A program made the position numbers and the translations under genes. The notes beneath the pieces are model-generated. The model did not search any database, was not told the origin of the DNA, and was given only the letters and a program-made list of their open reading frames with translations. A DNA stretch of 64,000 bases, from assembly GCF_000026365.1 (NCBI RefSeq), contig NC_012992.1, positions 1,178,001 through 1,242,000 of the forward strand, written 5' to 3'. Position 1 is the stretch's first letter, and every line of letters starts with the position of its first letter. Source of the stretch: Zygosaccharomyces rouxii (Eukaryota; Ascomycota; Saccharomycetes; Saccharomycetales; Saccharomycetaceae). This document shows, piece after piece, positions 1 through 9,278 of the stretch.

Positions 1-744
1 AGTCATTTAACTGCAAAGCAGCATTTGCTTATGGCAATGTCCAGAGATGTTTCGTTGTTACCACCAATAATTTACCTATTAACGTCATGCCAAAAGGCAT
101 GGGAGTTAACCCGTGGTGATATTGAAAATTTGAAACTGTATGGTCCAGGTCCACTAAAGCAGACTATCGCTGGTATTGTTCGTTACAGTGGCTACCGGGG
201 CGATGGCACATTACTGGCATCGTTAACTACAGCAAGGGCATCAGAGTATTTGTTATGTTCTCTATGGTGTATTGTATCGTTATACCTATCGTATTCCATC
301 TTAGATTCACTGATGGTTCGCTGGATTGTCAAATATTCTACGTTGGCAGCTATAGTAAGAATGTTTGCTATGTCATTGATTATTATAACGTTAGAACTGA
401 TGCTATTAGCAAGTCTATCACCGAACGGGGACTACTACTTACACACGTGGATTCTGATCAGTTGTGTATTAACGGGTGCATACATATGGCAGAGCTACAT
501 TACATCGAATTTGAATTATGGCGTTAGAATGGATGAAGAAAAGCCTCGAAGGAACTACTTGAAATTTTCCAAGAAACGTACGATTGACCTTTACAATATA
601 ACGGTCTTCTGCGTGGTTCCAGTTGGATTGGCAAGCTTTATAACCATGATTGGATTACTGCGAAATTTAGTCATTCAGAGGTTAGATGTCGAGCAATTGG
701 GTAGGATGCTTCGACCCATGACAAATCAGGGTTCAGAAGAATGA
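1..744 (+). CDS. EOS1: EOS1, ER membrane protein of N-glycosylation (3' part, 5' end outside window)
   Basis: The reading frame is open from base 1 to a TGA at 742-744, so this is the C-terminal 247 residues of a gene that begins upstream. At least four hydrophobic segments are visible (around the EYLLCSLWCIVSLYLSY stretch, the MFAMSLIIITLELMLL stretch, WILISCVLTGAYIW, and the VFCVVPVGLASFITMIGLL stretch), as expected of a multi-pass membrane protein. S. cerevisiae Eos1 (about 366 residues) is an ER protein needed for N-glycosylation and oxidative stress tolerance. Identification rests mainly on synteny: EOS1 is the neighbour of SWS2 and PMS1 in S. cerevisiae, in the same relative orientation. 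The Met at base 25 is internal and is not the start. Confidence 0.8.
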   Translation, partial: SHLTAKQHLLMAMSRDVSLLPPIIYLLTSCQKAWELTRGDIENLKLYGPGPLKQTIAGIVRYSGYRGDGTLLASLTTARASEYLLCSLWCIVSLYLSYSILDSLMVRWIVKYSTLAAIVRMFAMSLIIITLELMLLASLSPNGDYYLHTWILISCVLTGAYIWQSYITSNLNYGVRMDEEKPRRNYLKFSKKRTIDLYNITVFCVVPVGLASFITMIGLLRNLVIQRLDVEQLGRMLRPMTNQGSEE

Positions 745-940
745 CTATCAGGTTAAACTGGAGGGAATCTCTATCAGAGCATTTGTGATTATTTTGTAAA
801 TTATAATGGTCATCTCATCGCATCGGTCTGTAATCATTAAATACGCATCATAGTAAGAAGCATTTACTGAAAAAGTCCGTCAAAGTTGAACCAACTTTGA
901 CTACAACAAAGGTTCAGCTTGCAATCAGAGGATTAAGAGG

Positions 941-1306
941 ATGGTGGTTCACATTTTGGGTAAAGCCTTTAAGGGTAAAGAAGTGATAAGGATTGGATTA
1001 TCATCTAAATTCTATGGTATTGGCGAAGGAACAGCGGAAAAAGTGTGTTCCAAGCTTGGATTCTATCCATGGATGAGAATGCATCAACTAAGTGAGTCTC
1101 AAATAATGAACATTGCATCAGAACTGTCGAATATGACCATTGAAGGTGATGCGAGAGCCGTGGTTAAGGAAAATATCGCTTTAAAGAAGAGAATTGGATC
1201 TTACCAGGGTATGAGACATACATTGAACCTACCGGTTAGAGGTCAACATACTAGAAACAACGCCAATACTGCAAGAAAATTAAACAAGATAGATAGGAGG
1301 GGTTAA
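941..1306 (+). CDS. SWS2: SWS2, mitochondrial small-subunit ribosomal protein uS13m
   Basis: This is a 121-residue protein of the bacterial S13 family, a component of the mitochondrial small ribosomal subunit head. Typical S13 features are present: an N-terminal helix-two-turn-helix region with the [12 protein letters not shown] motif, and a basic C-terminal tail containing [17 protein letters not shown]. It starts at an ATG and ends with DRRG followed by a stop. I recall S. cerevisiae Sws2 as about 143 residues, continuing some 20 residues beyond this point, so the tail looks shorter here. The gene is convergent with PMS1, with only 38 bp between the two stop codons. The EOS1-SWS2-PMS1 order matches S. 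cerevisiae chromosome XIV. Confidence 0.95.
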   Translation: MVVHILGKAFKGKEVIRIGLSSKFYGIGEGTAEKVCSKLGFYPWMRMHQLSESQIMNIASELSNMTIEGDARAVVKENIALKKRIGSYQGMRHTLNLPVRGQHTRNNANTARKLNKIDRRG

Positions 1307-1344
1307 AGAAGTAGATAATAATCATGCTTACTTGTAAATATATT

Positions 1345-4086
1345 TTATAAATCATAATCTTTGTGGAAAAAATTCCAATCTTTTAATTCCATAAGATGCC
1401 TCATTGTGGGTCTACCGTGTGGACAATTCCATGGCTTATCAAGTCCACTTAGATGGCGAACCACTTTACACATGGTCTTTTGGGTCAGTGGTTTACCAAT
1501 CATGATACTACTTCTGCAGGCTCTCATTGCTAACATGGACCGAATTTTGGAACACTTTATACTATCACGATTAATGCCTTGATTTTCCTTTAGCAAATGA
1601 ACCAGTTCGTAGAAATCATCGATTCCGAATATCGTGTTCTTAGAAACGGGTAAACTCGTTAATTGAACCTTAGTACCTTCTATTTCATCATCTTGGATGC
1701 AAAGTTTAAATCCGTTATTTTCAAATACTTTTAAATTATCCATTACCGCCAATTCATCAATTGCACTTAAATCGACATCTAATGGAGCGATCAATTTTTG
1801 AGATTTGAAAATTGTGGTCTTTTGTAAATTTTCAAAATTGAATTTCTCATCACTTGCATGTTGATCAACGATGAAAAGGTCATAATTGGAACCAATACGT
1901 CTTGTACAAATGATAAAACCTAAATTAAATTGACCAACAATCTGCATGTGGTCAAAATCAGATTTTTTTATGGTTAGTGTCAAATAATTTTCACCTTCTT
2001 GCACATTATCCAAATTTTCGTTCTTACAAAGGGCTGTTTCGTGTTGCCGCTGTACAATATTACGAACAGAATTAATTTGATGAAACTCTGTCGAATCAAC
2101 AGGTAACGACAGCACTAGACATTCTATTTCCTTGGTCTCTTTAGAACTATTTTCATCGGTTAATGATCGATATGTATGGCCAGCAGACGTATCGCGATTT
2201 GGTAAGGGAACCCTGACGTTAATCTCGACAGGTTCCATACTAGCGTATGCCGAATCATCTTCATCTGAGCTCTGTCGGTTACCATGACAGCATGATTCCT
2301 TGCGTGGGGGTTCATCCGATAAAAATACTAATCTATCATCCTGTGTCAGTGTAGCTTGATGTTCCACTGCAGTATCATCAATTTCTACTACAACTGGGTC
2401 AGTCTGACTCCTGGGTGGAGACTCCTTGGCTTCCTCTTGTGAATGCAAATCTAACTCTTGTGAAGGGTTTATAAACTTTTCGAGTCCTTTATTATTGAGT
2501 GGGGATCGTTGTTCTGCATTCGTTCCTCCCTCTTCCTCTTCTTCCTTTTCTTCCTCCTCTGCCTCCTCTTCTTTCTCTTCTTCTTCTTCTTCTTCAGGGT
2601 GAAATTTGGCAAACTGATCTAGTAGAATATTGGTGGCATTTTTTGCTGGAGTTATAGGAGCACTCGACTTTCTTGAAACATTAGAAGATTTGTATTCATC
2701 ACTTCTGGTTGTACGTTCTTTATAGCTGTTAGTTTTATTTGTATTTTTTTCAGCAACCGCTGGGGTGGTTTCGCTATCCGCCGTTAAACGGCTGGATCTA
2801 TCTGGAGAAATTGACGTAGATCCCTCAGGTGAAAGTCCATTAAACGCCTTTAAGGGTTCTCTCCTAGCGAGTTTTGAAGCTCTCTCCGGTAGTTCTTCCG
2901 CCACTTCCTCCTCTCTTTGTCCTTCATCATCTTCTGTCTGCTCAGCGGTTCTTTTCTTTGGATTTATAACTTCCGGTTGAGAAAATGAAGCTTTCGGCAG
3001 CAAAAGATCTTGGTCATCAAAGTATTTTGTGAGAGTCTCTCTTAAAACATCTATCACATATTTTTCATTGTGCAGTAGAACGGTCCTTTTATCTGGTGTT
3101 ACGTTAATGTCAATTAATTGAGGACTCAATTCAAAATTGAGGAAAAATGCTGGATATTGAACGTTGTTAAATGACTTGTAAACTTCGTTACAGCATTGAA
3201 TAATTACTGGATAGTCCACAGGTCTCCTATTAATATAAACCAATTGACGATCTTTGGCGGTTCTGCCACATCCAAAAGAATTTCTTGAAATTAACCCCTG
3301 TACACGAATTTGATAATCTAGCGATTCAAAATCTGGGTCTTCCGCGTATTTCCTCAGCATTTGTCCCTTGAAAGGATTCAAATCTAATGTTAAATCAACT
3401 TCCGAAAGTCCTCTTATACTTGATGATCCAAATATGCTTAAAATCCTCTTAGAAATACCTTGATTTCTTGTGGTCGACAAAGCCAGCGTCTTTCTGCCAT
3501 TGGAGGTAACATGCCAAACAGAAAATTTAATATCGTCTTGAATCACAGAATAACTCTGTAGCATAGTCAAACATTTAGCAAATTGTTTCTTACAATTTTT
3601 GGAGAATTCTTTCTTTCTTACTGGTAGATTGTTAAACAGTTCCGAGAGTTGAATTGTAGTACCTCTATTACGTGAAGTTGTGGATTTGTTTATCAATTTA
3701 CCATCATAACTATATTCCAATTTATCAGCTCTTGGGGGTCTTGTGGTGGTAGTGACCACAACTTTTGCAACTGCACATAAAGATGCCAAGGCTTCCCCTC
3801 TAAATCCCAGAGTTGAAACTGCTGCCATATCCTGGAAAGTAGAGATTTTGGAAGTATGGTGCTTTAACGCTAGGAATTCGTGGTTTTCCTTTTCAATACC
3901 ATCACCATCATCTGAACATTCAATAGATTCTATACCGTAGTTCTTGAGTACAACTTCAATGTGATGAGCATTAGCGTCAATACTGTTGTCTATTAATTCC
4001 TTCAAAGCCGTCGTCAAATCTATCACCACTTGACCTGATGTAATCCTATGAATGTCATACCCACCAATGGCATTAATCTTGGCCAT
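1345..4086 (-). CDS. PMS1: PMS1, MutL-type DNA mismatch repair endonuclease subunit
   Basis: This is a 913-residue MutL homologue that pairs with Mlh1 to nick DNA during mismatch repair in the nucleus. The N-terminal GHKL ATPase is clear: ELIDNSIDA with the catalytic Asn34, DDGDGI at 59-64 and TLGFRGEAL at 92-100. The C-terminal endonuclease site is intact, with DQHA beginning at Asp741 followed by Glu747 and Glu752 (the DQHAx2Ex4E pattern). Near the end are ACRSSIMIGKPL and CPHGRPTMRHL, conserved metal-site motifs of this family. The linker, about residues 360-650, is low complexity and includes a long Glu/Lys run. It is divergently transcribed from REV7 across 108 bp. Confidence 0.97.
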   Translation of the reverse strand: MAKINAIGGYDIHRITSGQVVIDLTTALKELIDNSIDANAHHIEVVLKNYGIESIECSDDGDGIEKENHEFLALKHHTSKISTFQDMAAVSTLGFRGEALASLCAVAKVVVTTTTRPPRADKLEYSYDGKLINKSTTSRNRGTTIQLSELFNNLPVRKKEFSKNCKKQFAKCLTMLQSYSVIQDDIKFSVWHVTSNGRKTLALSTTRNQGISKRILSIFGSSSIRGLSEVDLTLDLNPFKGQMLRKYAEDPDFESLDYQIRVQGLISRNSFGCGRTAKDRQLVYINRRPVDYPVIIQCCNEVYKSFNNVQYPAFFLNFELSPQLIDINVTPDKRTVLLHNEKYVIDVLRETLTKYFDDQDLLLPKASFSQPEVINPKKRTAEQTEDDEGQREEEVAEELPERASKLARREPLKAFNGLSPEGSTSISPDRSSRLTADSETTPAVAEKNTNKTNSYKERTTRSDEYKSSNVSRKSSAPITPAKNATNILLDQFAKFHPEEEEEEEKEEEAEEEEKEEEEEGGTNAEQRSPLNNKGLEKFINPSQELDLHSQEEAKESPPRSQTDPVVVEIDDTAVEHQATLTQDDRLVFLSDEPPRKESCCHGNRQSSDEDDSAYASMEPVEINVRVPLPNRDTSAGHTYRSLTDENSSKETKEIECLVLSLPVDSTEFHQINSVRNIVQRQHETALCKNENLDNVQEGENYLTLTIKKSDFDHMQIVGQFNLGFIICTRRIGSNYDLFIVDQHASDEKFNFENLQKTTIFKSQKLIAPLDVDLSAIDELAVMDNLKVFENNGFKLCIQDDEIEGTKVQLTSLPVSKNTIFGIDDFYELVHLLKENQGINRDSIKCSKIRSMLAMRACRSSIMIGKPLTQKTMCKVVRHLSGLDKPWNCPHGRPTMRHLMELKDWNFFHKDYDL

Positions 4087-4194
4087 ACTTTTCAGACATA
4101 TGTTTCAACTATATCTTGTAAGAGTTACTTTTGTAACCTTTCATCGCGTAGTTCATTTAAACCTTCTCATTAACATATCAACCTAAAGAATTCT
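4087..4194. promoter_or_regulatory. Short bidirectional promoter of PMS1 and REV7
   Basis: Only 108 bp separate the two divergent ATG codons, so both promoters must lie here or overlap the coding regions. A TCGCGT (ACGCGA on the PMS1 strand) at 4144-4149 resembles an MCB box, the G1/S element of many yeast DNA replication and repair genes. Calling that site functional is inference. Confidence 0.5.
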
Positions 4195-4932
4195 ATGAAT
4201 ATTTGGATTGAAAAATGGATTAAAATATATTTAAAATGCTTTATCAATTTGATTCTATACCAGCGTAATGTGTATCCAGCTGCCTCGTTTGATTTAACCA
4301 CATATCAGGCTTTTAACTTGCCTCAATATATTCCCGTGAATAGACACCCTCAACTGCAGCAATACATCGAAGAGTTGATATTAGATTTATTGGGTAAACT
4401 TTTACACATATACGGTGTCAGTCTCTGTATTATTGCAAAGGATACAGGAATATGTATTGAGAGGTACGTACTAAGATTTGATGAATTTGAACATGTCGAT
4501 GATGTGGGGATCCTTTCAGAAACAGAGGTATTTGATGAATTTAGATCAAGTTTGAACAGCCTTACGGCGCACTTAGAGAAGCAGCCACCGATTAGAGATG
4601 ATACCGTTACTTTTGAAATCATTATAAACACTTTGGAGATGCAACTGGGCCATAAACCAAGAGAAATGGAGTCTATAAGAACCCAAGATGATCAATTGAC
4701 ATTTGATCGTGATGTAAATTGGACCAAGTGTGAGGAGGATGAAGGTTTACCCGATCCTGAGAAGAGTAAAGGAATTTACAGGCCAAAGATTAAGATGACA
4801 TCGTTGGTTGGTTGTGATGTGGGGCCACTAGTGATACGACATCATTCTGAAAGGTTGATTGTCACGGATGATACTTTGGATAAAATTTATACAAGTACTC
4901 AGGAGAGTAGTTTACAATCTCTACCACTTTAG
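4195..4932 (+). CDS. REV7: REV7, HORMA-domain accessory subunit of DNA polymerase zeta
   Basis: This 245-residue protein equals the S. cerevisiae length and aligns throughout. The N-terminal WIEKWIKIYLKCFINLILY segment, the NRHPQLQQYIEELILD helix and a C-terminal TSLVGCDVGPLVI stretch are typical of Rev7. It is a HORMA-fold protein that binds Rev3 and Rev1 and supports error-prone translesion synthesis. The start ATG at 4195 matches the family N-terminus. In S. cerevisiae REV7 sits beside AXL2 on chromosome IX; here it lies between PMS1 and SAL1, the interleaving expected of a non-duplicated ancestor. Confidence 0.96.
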   Translation: MNIWIEKWIKIYLKCFINLILYQRNVYPAASFDLTTYQAFNLPQYIPVNRHPQLQQYIEELILDLLGKLLHIYGVSLCIIAKDTGICIERYVLRFDEFEHVDDVGILSETEVFDEFRSSLNSLTAHLEKQPPIRDDTVTFEIIINTLEMQLGHKPREMESIRTQDDQLTFDRDVNWTKCEEDEGLPDPEKSKGIYRPKIKMTSLVGCDVGPLVIRHHSERLIVTDDTLDKIYTSTQESSLQSLPL

Positions 4933-5097
4933 ATACATCGGAAAGTTTTAGTCTAATTGCTTGTATGTACAGAATATTGATAATATTAAACTAATGTAGT
5001 GCAAATAAATAAAGACAAGTCCCAGAGGGAAAGAAAAAAAGATGCAGTAATATGGGTAATGGTATGAAGGGTGGGAGTTTGGACGAAAAGAAAAATG

Positions 5098-6684
5098 CTA
5101 GTCTAGCTTCATAAAGCTTTTTATGTTTTCATAACACAAGTAGCTAATGGAAACAGCGGGGCATACTTTTAATAAATTGGGTACCAGCCCTTTAAATAGA
5201 CCAGGGACACCTTCAGATTTAATAGTTTTAACCAAGACATCTGAGAATCCACTATAAGTGGCAGGGTGCGCAAATGTTCCTTGAGCTTGTAATCTTGTTC
5301 TCAAAAGATTTACGGGATAAACCATAGTAGCACCGACGGTACCGCTAAATGCTCCCATCGGTAGAACGATTAAATTACTAATGGAAACTTGATCCTCTGG
5401 AATTTTGAGTTTTCTCGATTGATTGGCAGTATACCATCTTTTCATCATGGTAAAAGTACCCAAATCCAATGCTGCGTAGGGGAATATACCAGTAACACCA
5501 ACTAAAACACCTCTGTAAAAATTTTGAAGTCCACCAACACGATACATATCTCTTGCGGTTTGGAAAAGCAATTTATTGCCTCTTAAATCGTTATTCAGTG
5601 GAGCGCACTGCACTCTAAATTTTAAAGTATCGATTGGATAAACTGAGAATTGAGCAATGACACCAGCCAGACCACCGGCAATATATGTTGAAAACTTGGA
5701 TAATTGATCAGGTTCAGAGCCTTCGAGACGACTCATTAATTTCTTAGTCACTTCAAATGAACCAAATTTGATTGAACTTTCAGGGAAAACTTTTACAACA
5801 TTAAGACCATTCCCTACGTAAAATGCTCTTAACCCACCTTGGCGATAAAGAGTAGTTATTGCTTTTATAATAGGTGATCTAATTTTTGCCAAATCTGCAT
5901 TTGGATTATGAACTAATACATCTTTTTTAGAATGAAGGAAAGTTGATGAGAGATCAGTTCTTGCGATTAAAAAAACCTTTAGTCTATCAAGTGGTGCCGT
6001 ACAAGTTCTTGAAATCACACCAGATATACCACCTGCGATGAAATAACCAAATCCATGAATAAAATCATTAATTAAAGTCATGTCACCTTCAGATGATAGA
6101 TCCATATCACCTTCCAAAAAGCTAAAATAAGAATATGCAGCCTGTAATCTTGAACCTTCCTTACGAGGAACCAACATGAGAAAATCTCTCCATTGATCGT
6201 AGGTGATGTAAGGAATTGAATCCTGTTCTTTCTCCTCTTTCAAACTGGAATCGTTTCTATAGAAAGCCCATTGTAAAAAATGTGTTAGTCTGGATCTGCC
6301 TTGTCCCATAGGATCTGATCCTTTTTCATCTTGTGGAAACAATTGTGATAGATATTTAGAAACTTCCGATGGTTTAATTCTACCATCGTGGTCTGAATCA
6401 ATTCTTTGAAAACCTCTTTGAATTTGTGACTCAGCTAAACAGGCATACTTTTTAAAATCCTCTAACGTCACTCTATTATCATGATCGGTATCCATAGCAC
6501 CAAATAAGACTGCCATTGCATCATCACTTTTACGCAAAGGATGTTTATCCTCTTCAAAAGCCTTCTTCAACCCTTCAAAATCTAAGTACCCTCTATCTTC
6601 ACAGTCTAGTCGACGAAATAGTTTCTCATAACGTTTATTTCGATGTTCATCACTTTCAATTTCACCACCACTTCTAGAAACCAT
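5098..6684 (-). CDS. SAL1: SAL1, Ca2+-regulated mitochondrial ATP-Mg/phosphate carrier
   Basis: This is a 528-residue short calcium-binding mitochondrial carrier. The N-terminal half, facing the intermembrane space, has EF-hand loops at about residues 27-38, 65-76 (DTDHDNRVTLED) and 96-107 (DSDHDGRIKPSE). The C-terminal half is a three-repeat mitochondrial carrier with signatures APLDRLKVF, YPIDTLKFR and YPVNLLRTR; the third repeat has Asn in place of the acidic residue. The family exchanges ATP-Mg for phosphate across the inner membrane in response to cytosolic Ca2+. The gene is convergent with REV7 and divergent from the thioesterase gene. The reading frame is intact to the end; the S288C laboratory strain is known for a frameshifted allele. 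Confidence 0.96.
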   Translation of the reverse strand: MVSRSGGEIESDEHRNKRYEKLFRRLDCEDRGYLDFEGLKKAFEEDKHPLRKSDDAMAVLFGAMDTDHDNRVTLEDFKKYACLAESQIQRGFQRIDSDHDGRIKPSEVSKYLSQLFPQDEKGSDPMGQGRSRLTHFLQWAFYRNDSSLKEEKEQDSIPYITYDQWRDFLMLVPRKEGSRLQAAYSYFSFLEGDMDLSSEGDMTLINDFIHGFGYFIAGGISGVISRTCTAPLDRLKVFLIARTDLSSTFLHSKKDVLVHNPNADLAKIRSPIIKAITTLYRQGGLRAFYVGNGLNVVKVFPESSIKFGSFEVTKKLMSRLEGSEPDQLSKFSTYIAGGLAGVIAQFSVYPIDTLKFRVQCAPLNNDLRGNKLLFQTARDMYRVGGLQNFYRGVLVGVTGIFPYAALDLGTFTMMKRWYTANQSRKLKIPEDQVSISNLIVLPMGAFSGTVGATMVYPVNLLRTRLQAQGTFAHPATYSGFSDVLVKTIKSEGVPGLFKGLVPNLLKVCPAVSISYLCYENIKSFMKLD

Positions 6685-7330
6685 TTAGACTATTTTGAAA
6701 GCTGGCTTGTTCGAAACGCAGGTTTAAATGTCTTTCCTCTTCTCTATCTTGTACCTCTTACTGTTTGAATGCTTGGCAGACTAATTTTGGCATTCCTCAA
6801 AACACAAGAGTGCTTCTTTCTAATTCAAGTTGTCCAGTTCTTGGTTATAGTTCTTCAATTTTTTTTTTTTTTCTCTTTCCCTTTTAAAAGGTCGTCGAGC
6901 AATTACAAAAAAAAATCAGCAAAAACTACAATCAATTCGTTAATAGCAGGGTAGGATGGATTTTCCAGAGGTTCTTGTTATGTTATTTTAATTCTATACA
7001 TTTTGTTTCATGGAATCCCAACAGCTTTGAAAATTTTTGAGTACCTGAAGCTCGAGGTATAGCGATTCTTGTAAAAGTATCTTGAAATTCAGTCCAGAAG
7101 ATGAAGTCAATGTCACAAAGATGTCATTTTAATACTGGAGTGGTCTAAACCTGCAAGGATTATTTTATTCAAGGTTTGATTAGTCTCTTACTTGACTCTT
7201 AATTGGCAACGCAAATTTCAACTTGTGTATATATGTATCTACGTCTATACAAAACGTTGCGATTAACACCTACTAGTCATTGCTATAATACAGGAGTGAA
7301 GGTAAAGAATCGGGATTACAACTAATCGGT
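6685..7330. promoter_or_regulatory. Divergent intergenic region between SAL1 and the thioesterase gene
   Basis: This 646-bp region carries both promoters. A run of 14 T at 6859-6872 is a likely nucleosome-depleting poly(dA:dT) tract, and a TATATA-type element lies near 7228-7234, about 100 bp before the thioesterase ATG. The short ORFs here show no protein-like features. I see no RNA gene. Confidence 0.4.
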
Positions 7331-8944
7331 ATGAGTTTGAAGGTATTGAATCTTGCTCCTCGTACCGTTTCTACGAGAGCATTGCTCAGTTTGAGATCTT
7401 CACGTCCATTTACTACTAAGAATGGGGTTTTAAATAACAGTAATAAGAAAGATGGCAATTTAGTGGATCCAACTTCAGAAGAGGATTTAGCATCAAGACC
7501 AGATGCTAATGCAACAACCAGCACAGACTATTATGAATACAAGCGTGTTGTGAGAGATTCTACTAACAAGGGGTTTGCTGCTACATGGTTAAATGCATTG
7601 GCAGAAAGACAAAGACAGCTGGCACAGGGTAAGGTTATTGATTCTTATTCGTATAGTCATGTTAATTCTACTGATGTTATTGATAAGACAAGAAAGGACT
7701 CGTTTGCCTTTGTTGCGTTACCATTCAGAGATGATCCTGTAGTGGCAGATTTCTATGTTAATGCAGCTGGTAGATTGAGAATGGGTCAATTGTTTCAAGA
7801 TTTAGATTCATTGGCTGGTAAAATTGCTTATCAACATACTGCACCAGTCGAGCCGATGATTGTTACCGCTAGTGTTGATCGTATCTACCTTTTACAAAAT
7901 GTGGACTATATCGCTGATGTCAACGTTATTCTATCAGGATCAGTGATCTATACAGGTAGATCATCGATGGAAATTGCTATCAGTGCCAGAGCGTTGAGAA
8001 AAGATATGCCTAAGGTAATTTCTGAAGAAACTTTATCCGACAATGATATCTTTATGACTGCATCATTCACGTTTGTTGCTAGAAATCCAGAGACCCATAA
8101 ATCGATGGCAATTAATAGGTTGTTACCATTGAATGAAAGAGAGTGGATGGATTTCAAACGTGCAGAATCTCGTATGGCAGCTAAAAAATTGAAGGCAAAT
8201 AGTATGGATTTAGAAAAGAATCCACCAACTAAAGTTGAATCTGGTATTATTCATCAACTGTGGTCTGCATCGAAGGAATTGGCTCAAGTTCAGGCAAAGC
8301 CATCAAATGTGCTCTTTATGAAAGATACAACTAAAAAATCTACCATGTTCATGCAACCTCAGTACAGAAACAGACATTCTTACATGATCTTTGGTGGTTA
8401 TCTTATGAGACAAACTTTTGAATTGGCTTACTGTGCTGCAGCTTCATTCTCGCATGCATTCCCCAGATTTATCTCTTTGGACTCTTTGACCTTCCAAACT
8501 CCTGTACCTGTTGGTTCCATCTTACACATGGACGCTACTGTGGTCTACACCGAACATTTGCACATCTCAAAGAGTAAACCCAAGGTGGCTTCCGTTACCG
8601 ATAGTGCTATCGATGGCAACACAGTTTTCCATTTCCAACCAACTCCAGTTAACAGGTTGTCTATGCATGCTGGTGATTTCTTGTCTAAACCGGGTACTTT
8701 GGTTCAAGTTAAAGTCGATACTTCAGTACAAGAATTGGCATCTGAAGTTTCTAATAAATCTGGATCATTCATCTATTCGTTCTATGCGCCAAGAGACATT
8801 GACGAAGAGCATGTTGGCCAACCAGGTTATGCTACCGTGATCCCTGAATCCTACTCAGAAATGATTGAATATATTCAGGGTAGAAGACGTGCCGCTGAGA
8901 CTGCCAACTACGCGGAGAGCATCAAGCAAAGTGCAAAGTTGTGA
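7331..8944 (+). CDS. Mitochondrial acyl-CoA thioesterase, ACOT9-type double hotdog
   Basis: This 537-residue protein resembles ACOT9/ACOT10-type acyl-CoA thioesterases, which hydrolyse acyl-CoA to free acid and CoA. The first hotdog spans about residues 124-265 and contains the family block PFRDDPVVADFY...GRLRMGQLFQDLDSLAGKIAY. The second spans about 335-500 and contains SYMIFGGYLMRQTFELAY. The N-terminus is rich in Arg and Ser without acidic residues, consistent with a mitochondrial targeting presequence ending near residue 28. I recall no orthologue at this position in S. cerevisiae, where SAL1 and AXL2 are on different chromosomes. Codon use looks like that of its neighbours, so there is no sign of recent transfer. 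Substrate length cannot be read from sequence. Confidence 0.85.
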   Translation: MSLKVLNLAPRTVSTRALLSLRSSRPFTTKNGVLNNSNKKDGNLVDPTSEEDLASRPDANATTSTDYYEYKRVVRDSTNKGFAATWLNALAERQRQLAQGKVIDSYSYSHVNSTDVIDKTRKDSFAFVALPFRDDPVVADFYVNAAGRLRMGQLFQDLDSLAGKIAYQHTAPVEPMIVTASVDRIYLLQNVDYIADVNVILSGSVIYTGRSSMEIAISARALRKDMPKVISEETLSDNDIFMTASFTFVARNPETHKSMAINRLLPLNEREWMDFKRAESRMAAKKLKANSMDLEKNPPTKVESGIIHQLWSASKELAQVQAKPSNVLFMKDTTKKSTMFMQPQYRNRHSYMIFGGYLMRQTFELAYCAAASFSHAFPRFISLDSLTFQTPVPVGSILHMDATVVYTEHLHISKSKPKVASVTDSAIDGNTVFHFQPTPVNRLSMHAGDFLSKPGTLVQVKVDTSVQELASEVSNKSGSFIYSFYAPRDIDEEHVGQPGYATVIPESYSEMIEYIQGRRRAAETANYAESIKQSAKL

Positions 8945-9278
8945 TTGATTGTTTTTTTTTTGTCCTTCAATATTCTTTCAACTTCAGTTAGATGCCCTAT
9001 TACATAGTTATTAAATTTAAATTATTCACCTTCTAAACATCACAATATTACACATATCTGCATACACACATTTCAAGGGAATATTCTGTTTTGTCGTATA
9101 TTTTTGTTGTTTTTTGCTTTGTTTTTAGTTTTTTTTCGGTTTTTATTTTTTTTTGTTTAGAAATATTATCAGCGGTTACCTTTAACTTCTACAATCTATT
9201 CATCCCTCTTTGTCCTTGTTTTCTCGATCCGTTCCTAGCTTCTATCATCGAATTATTAGAGAATTTAGTCTTCATTCA
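8945..9278. terminator. Convergent 3' region of the thioesterase gene and AXL2
   Basis: This 334-bp stretch between two stop codons is very T-rich, with T runs at about 8951-8960 and around 9100-9160. It carries no supported ORF and presumably holds the two opposing polyadenylation regions. Confidence 0.4.

Noticed and set aside
5119..5129. TTTTATGTTTT, an exact 11-bp match to the S. cerevisiae ARS consensus
   Set aside because: It lies in the SAL1 coding end, such matches occur by chance every few kb, and origin motifs may differ in this yeast.
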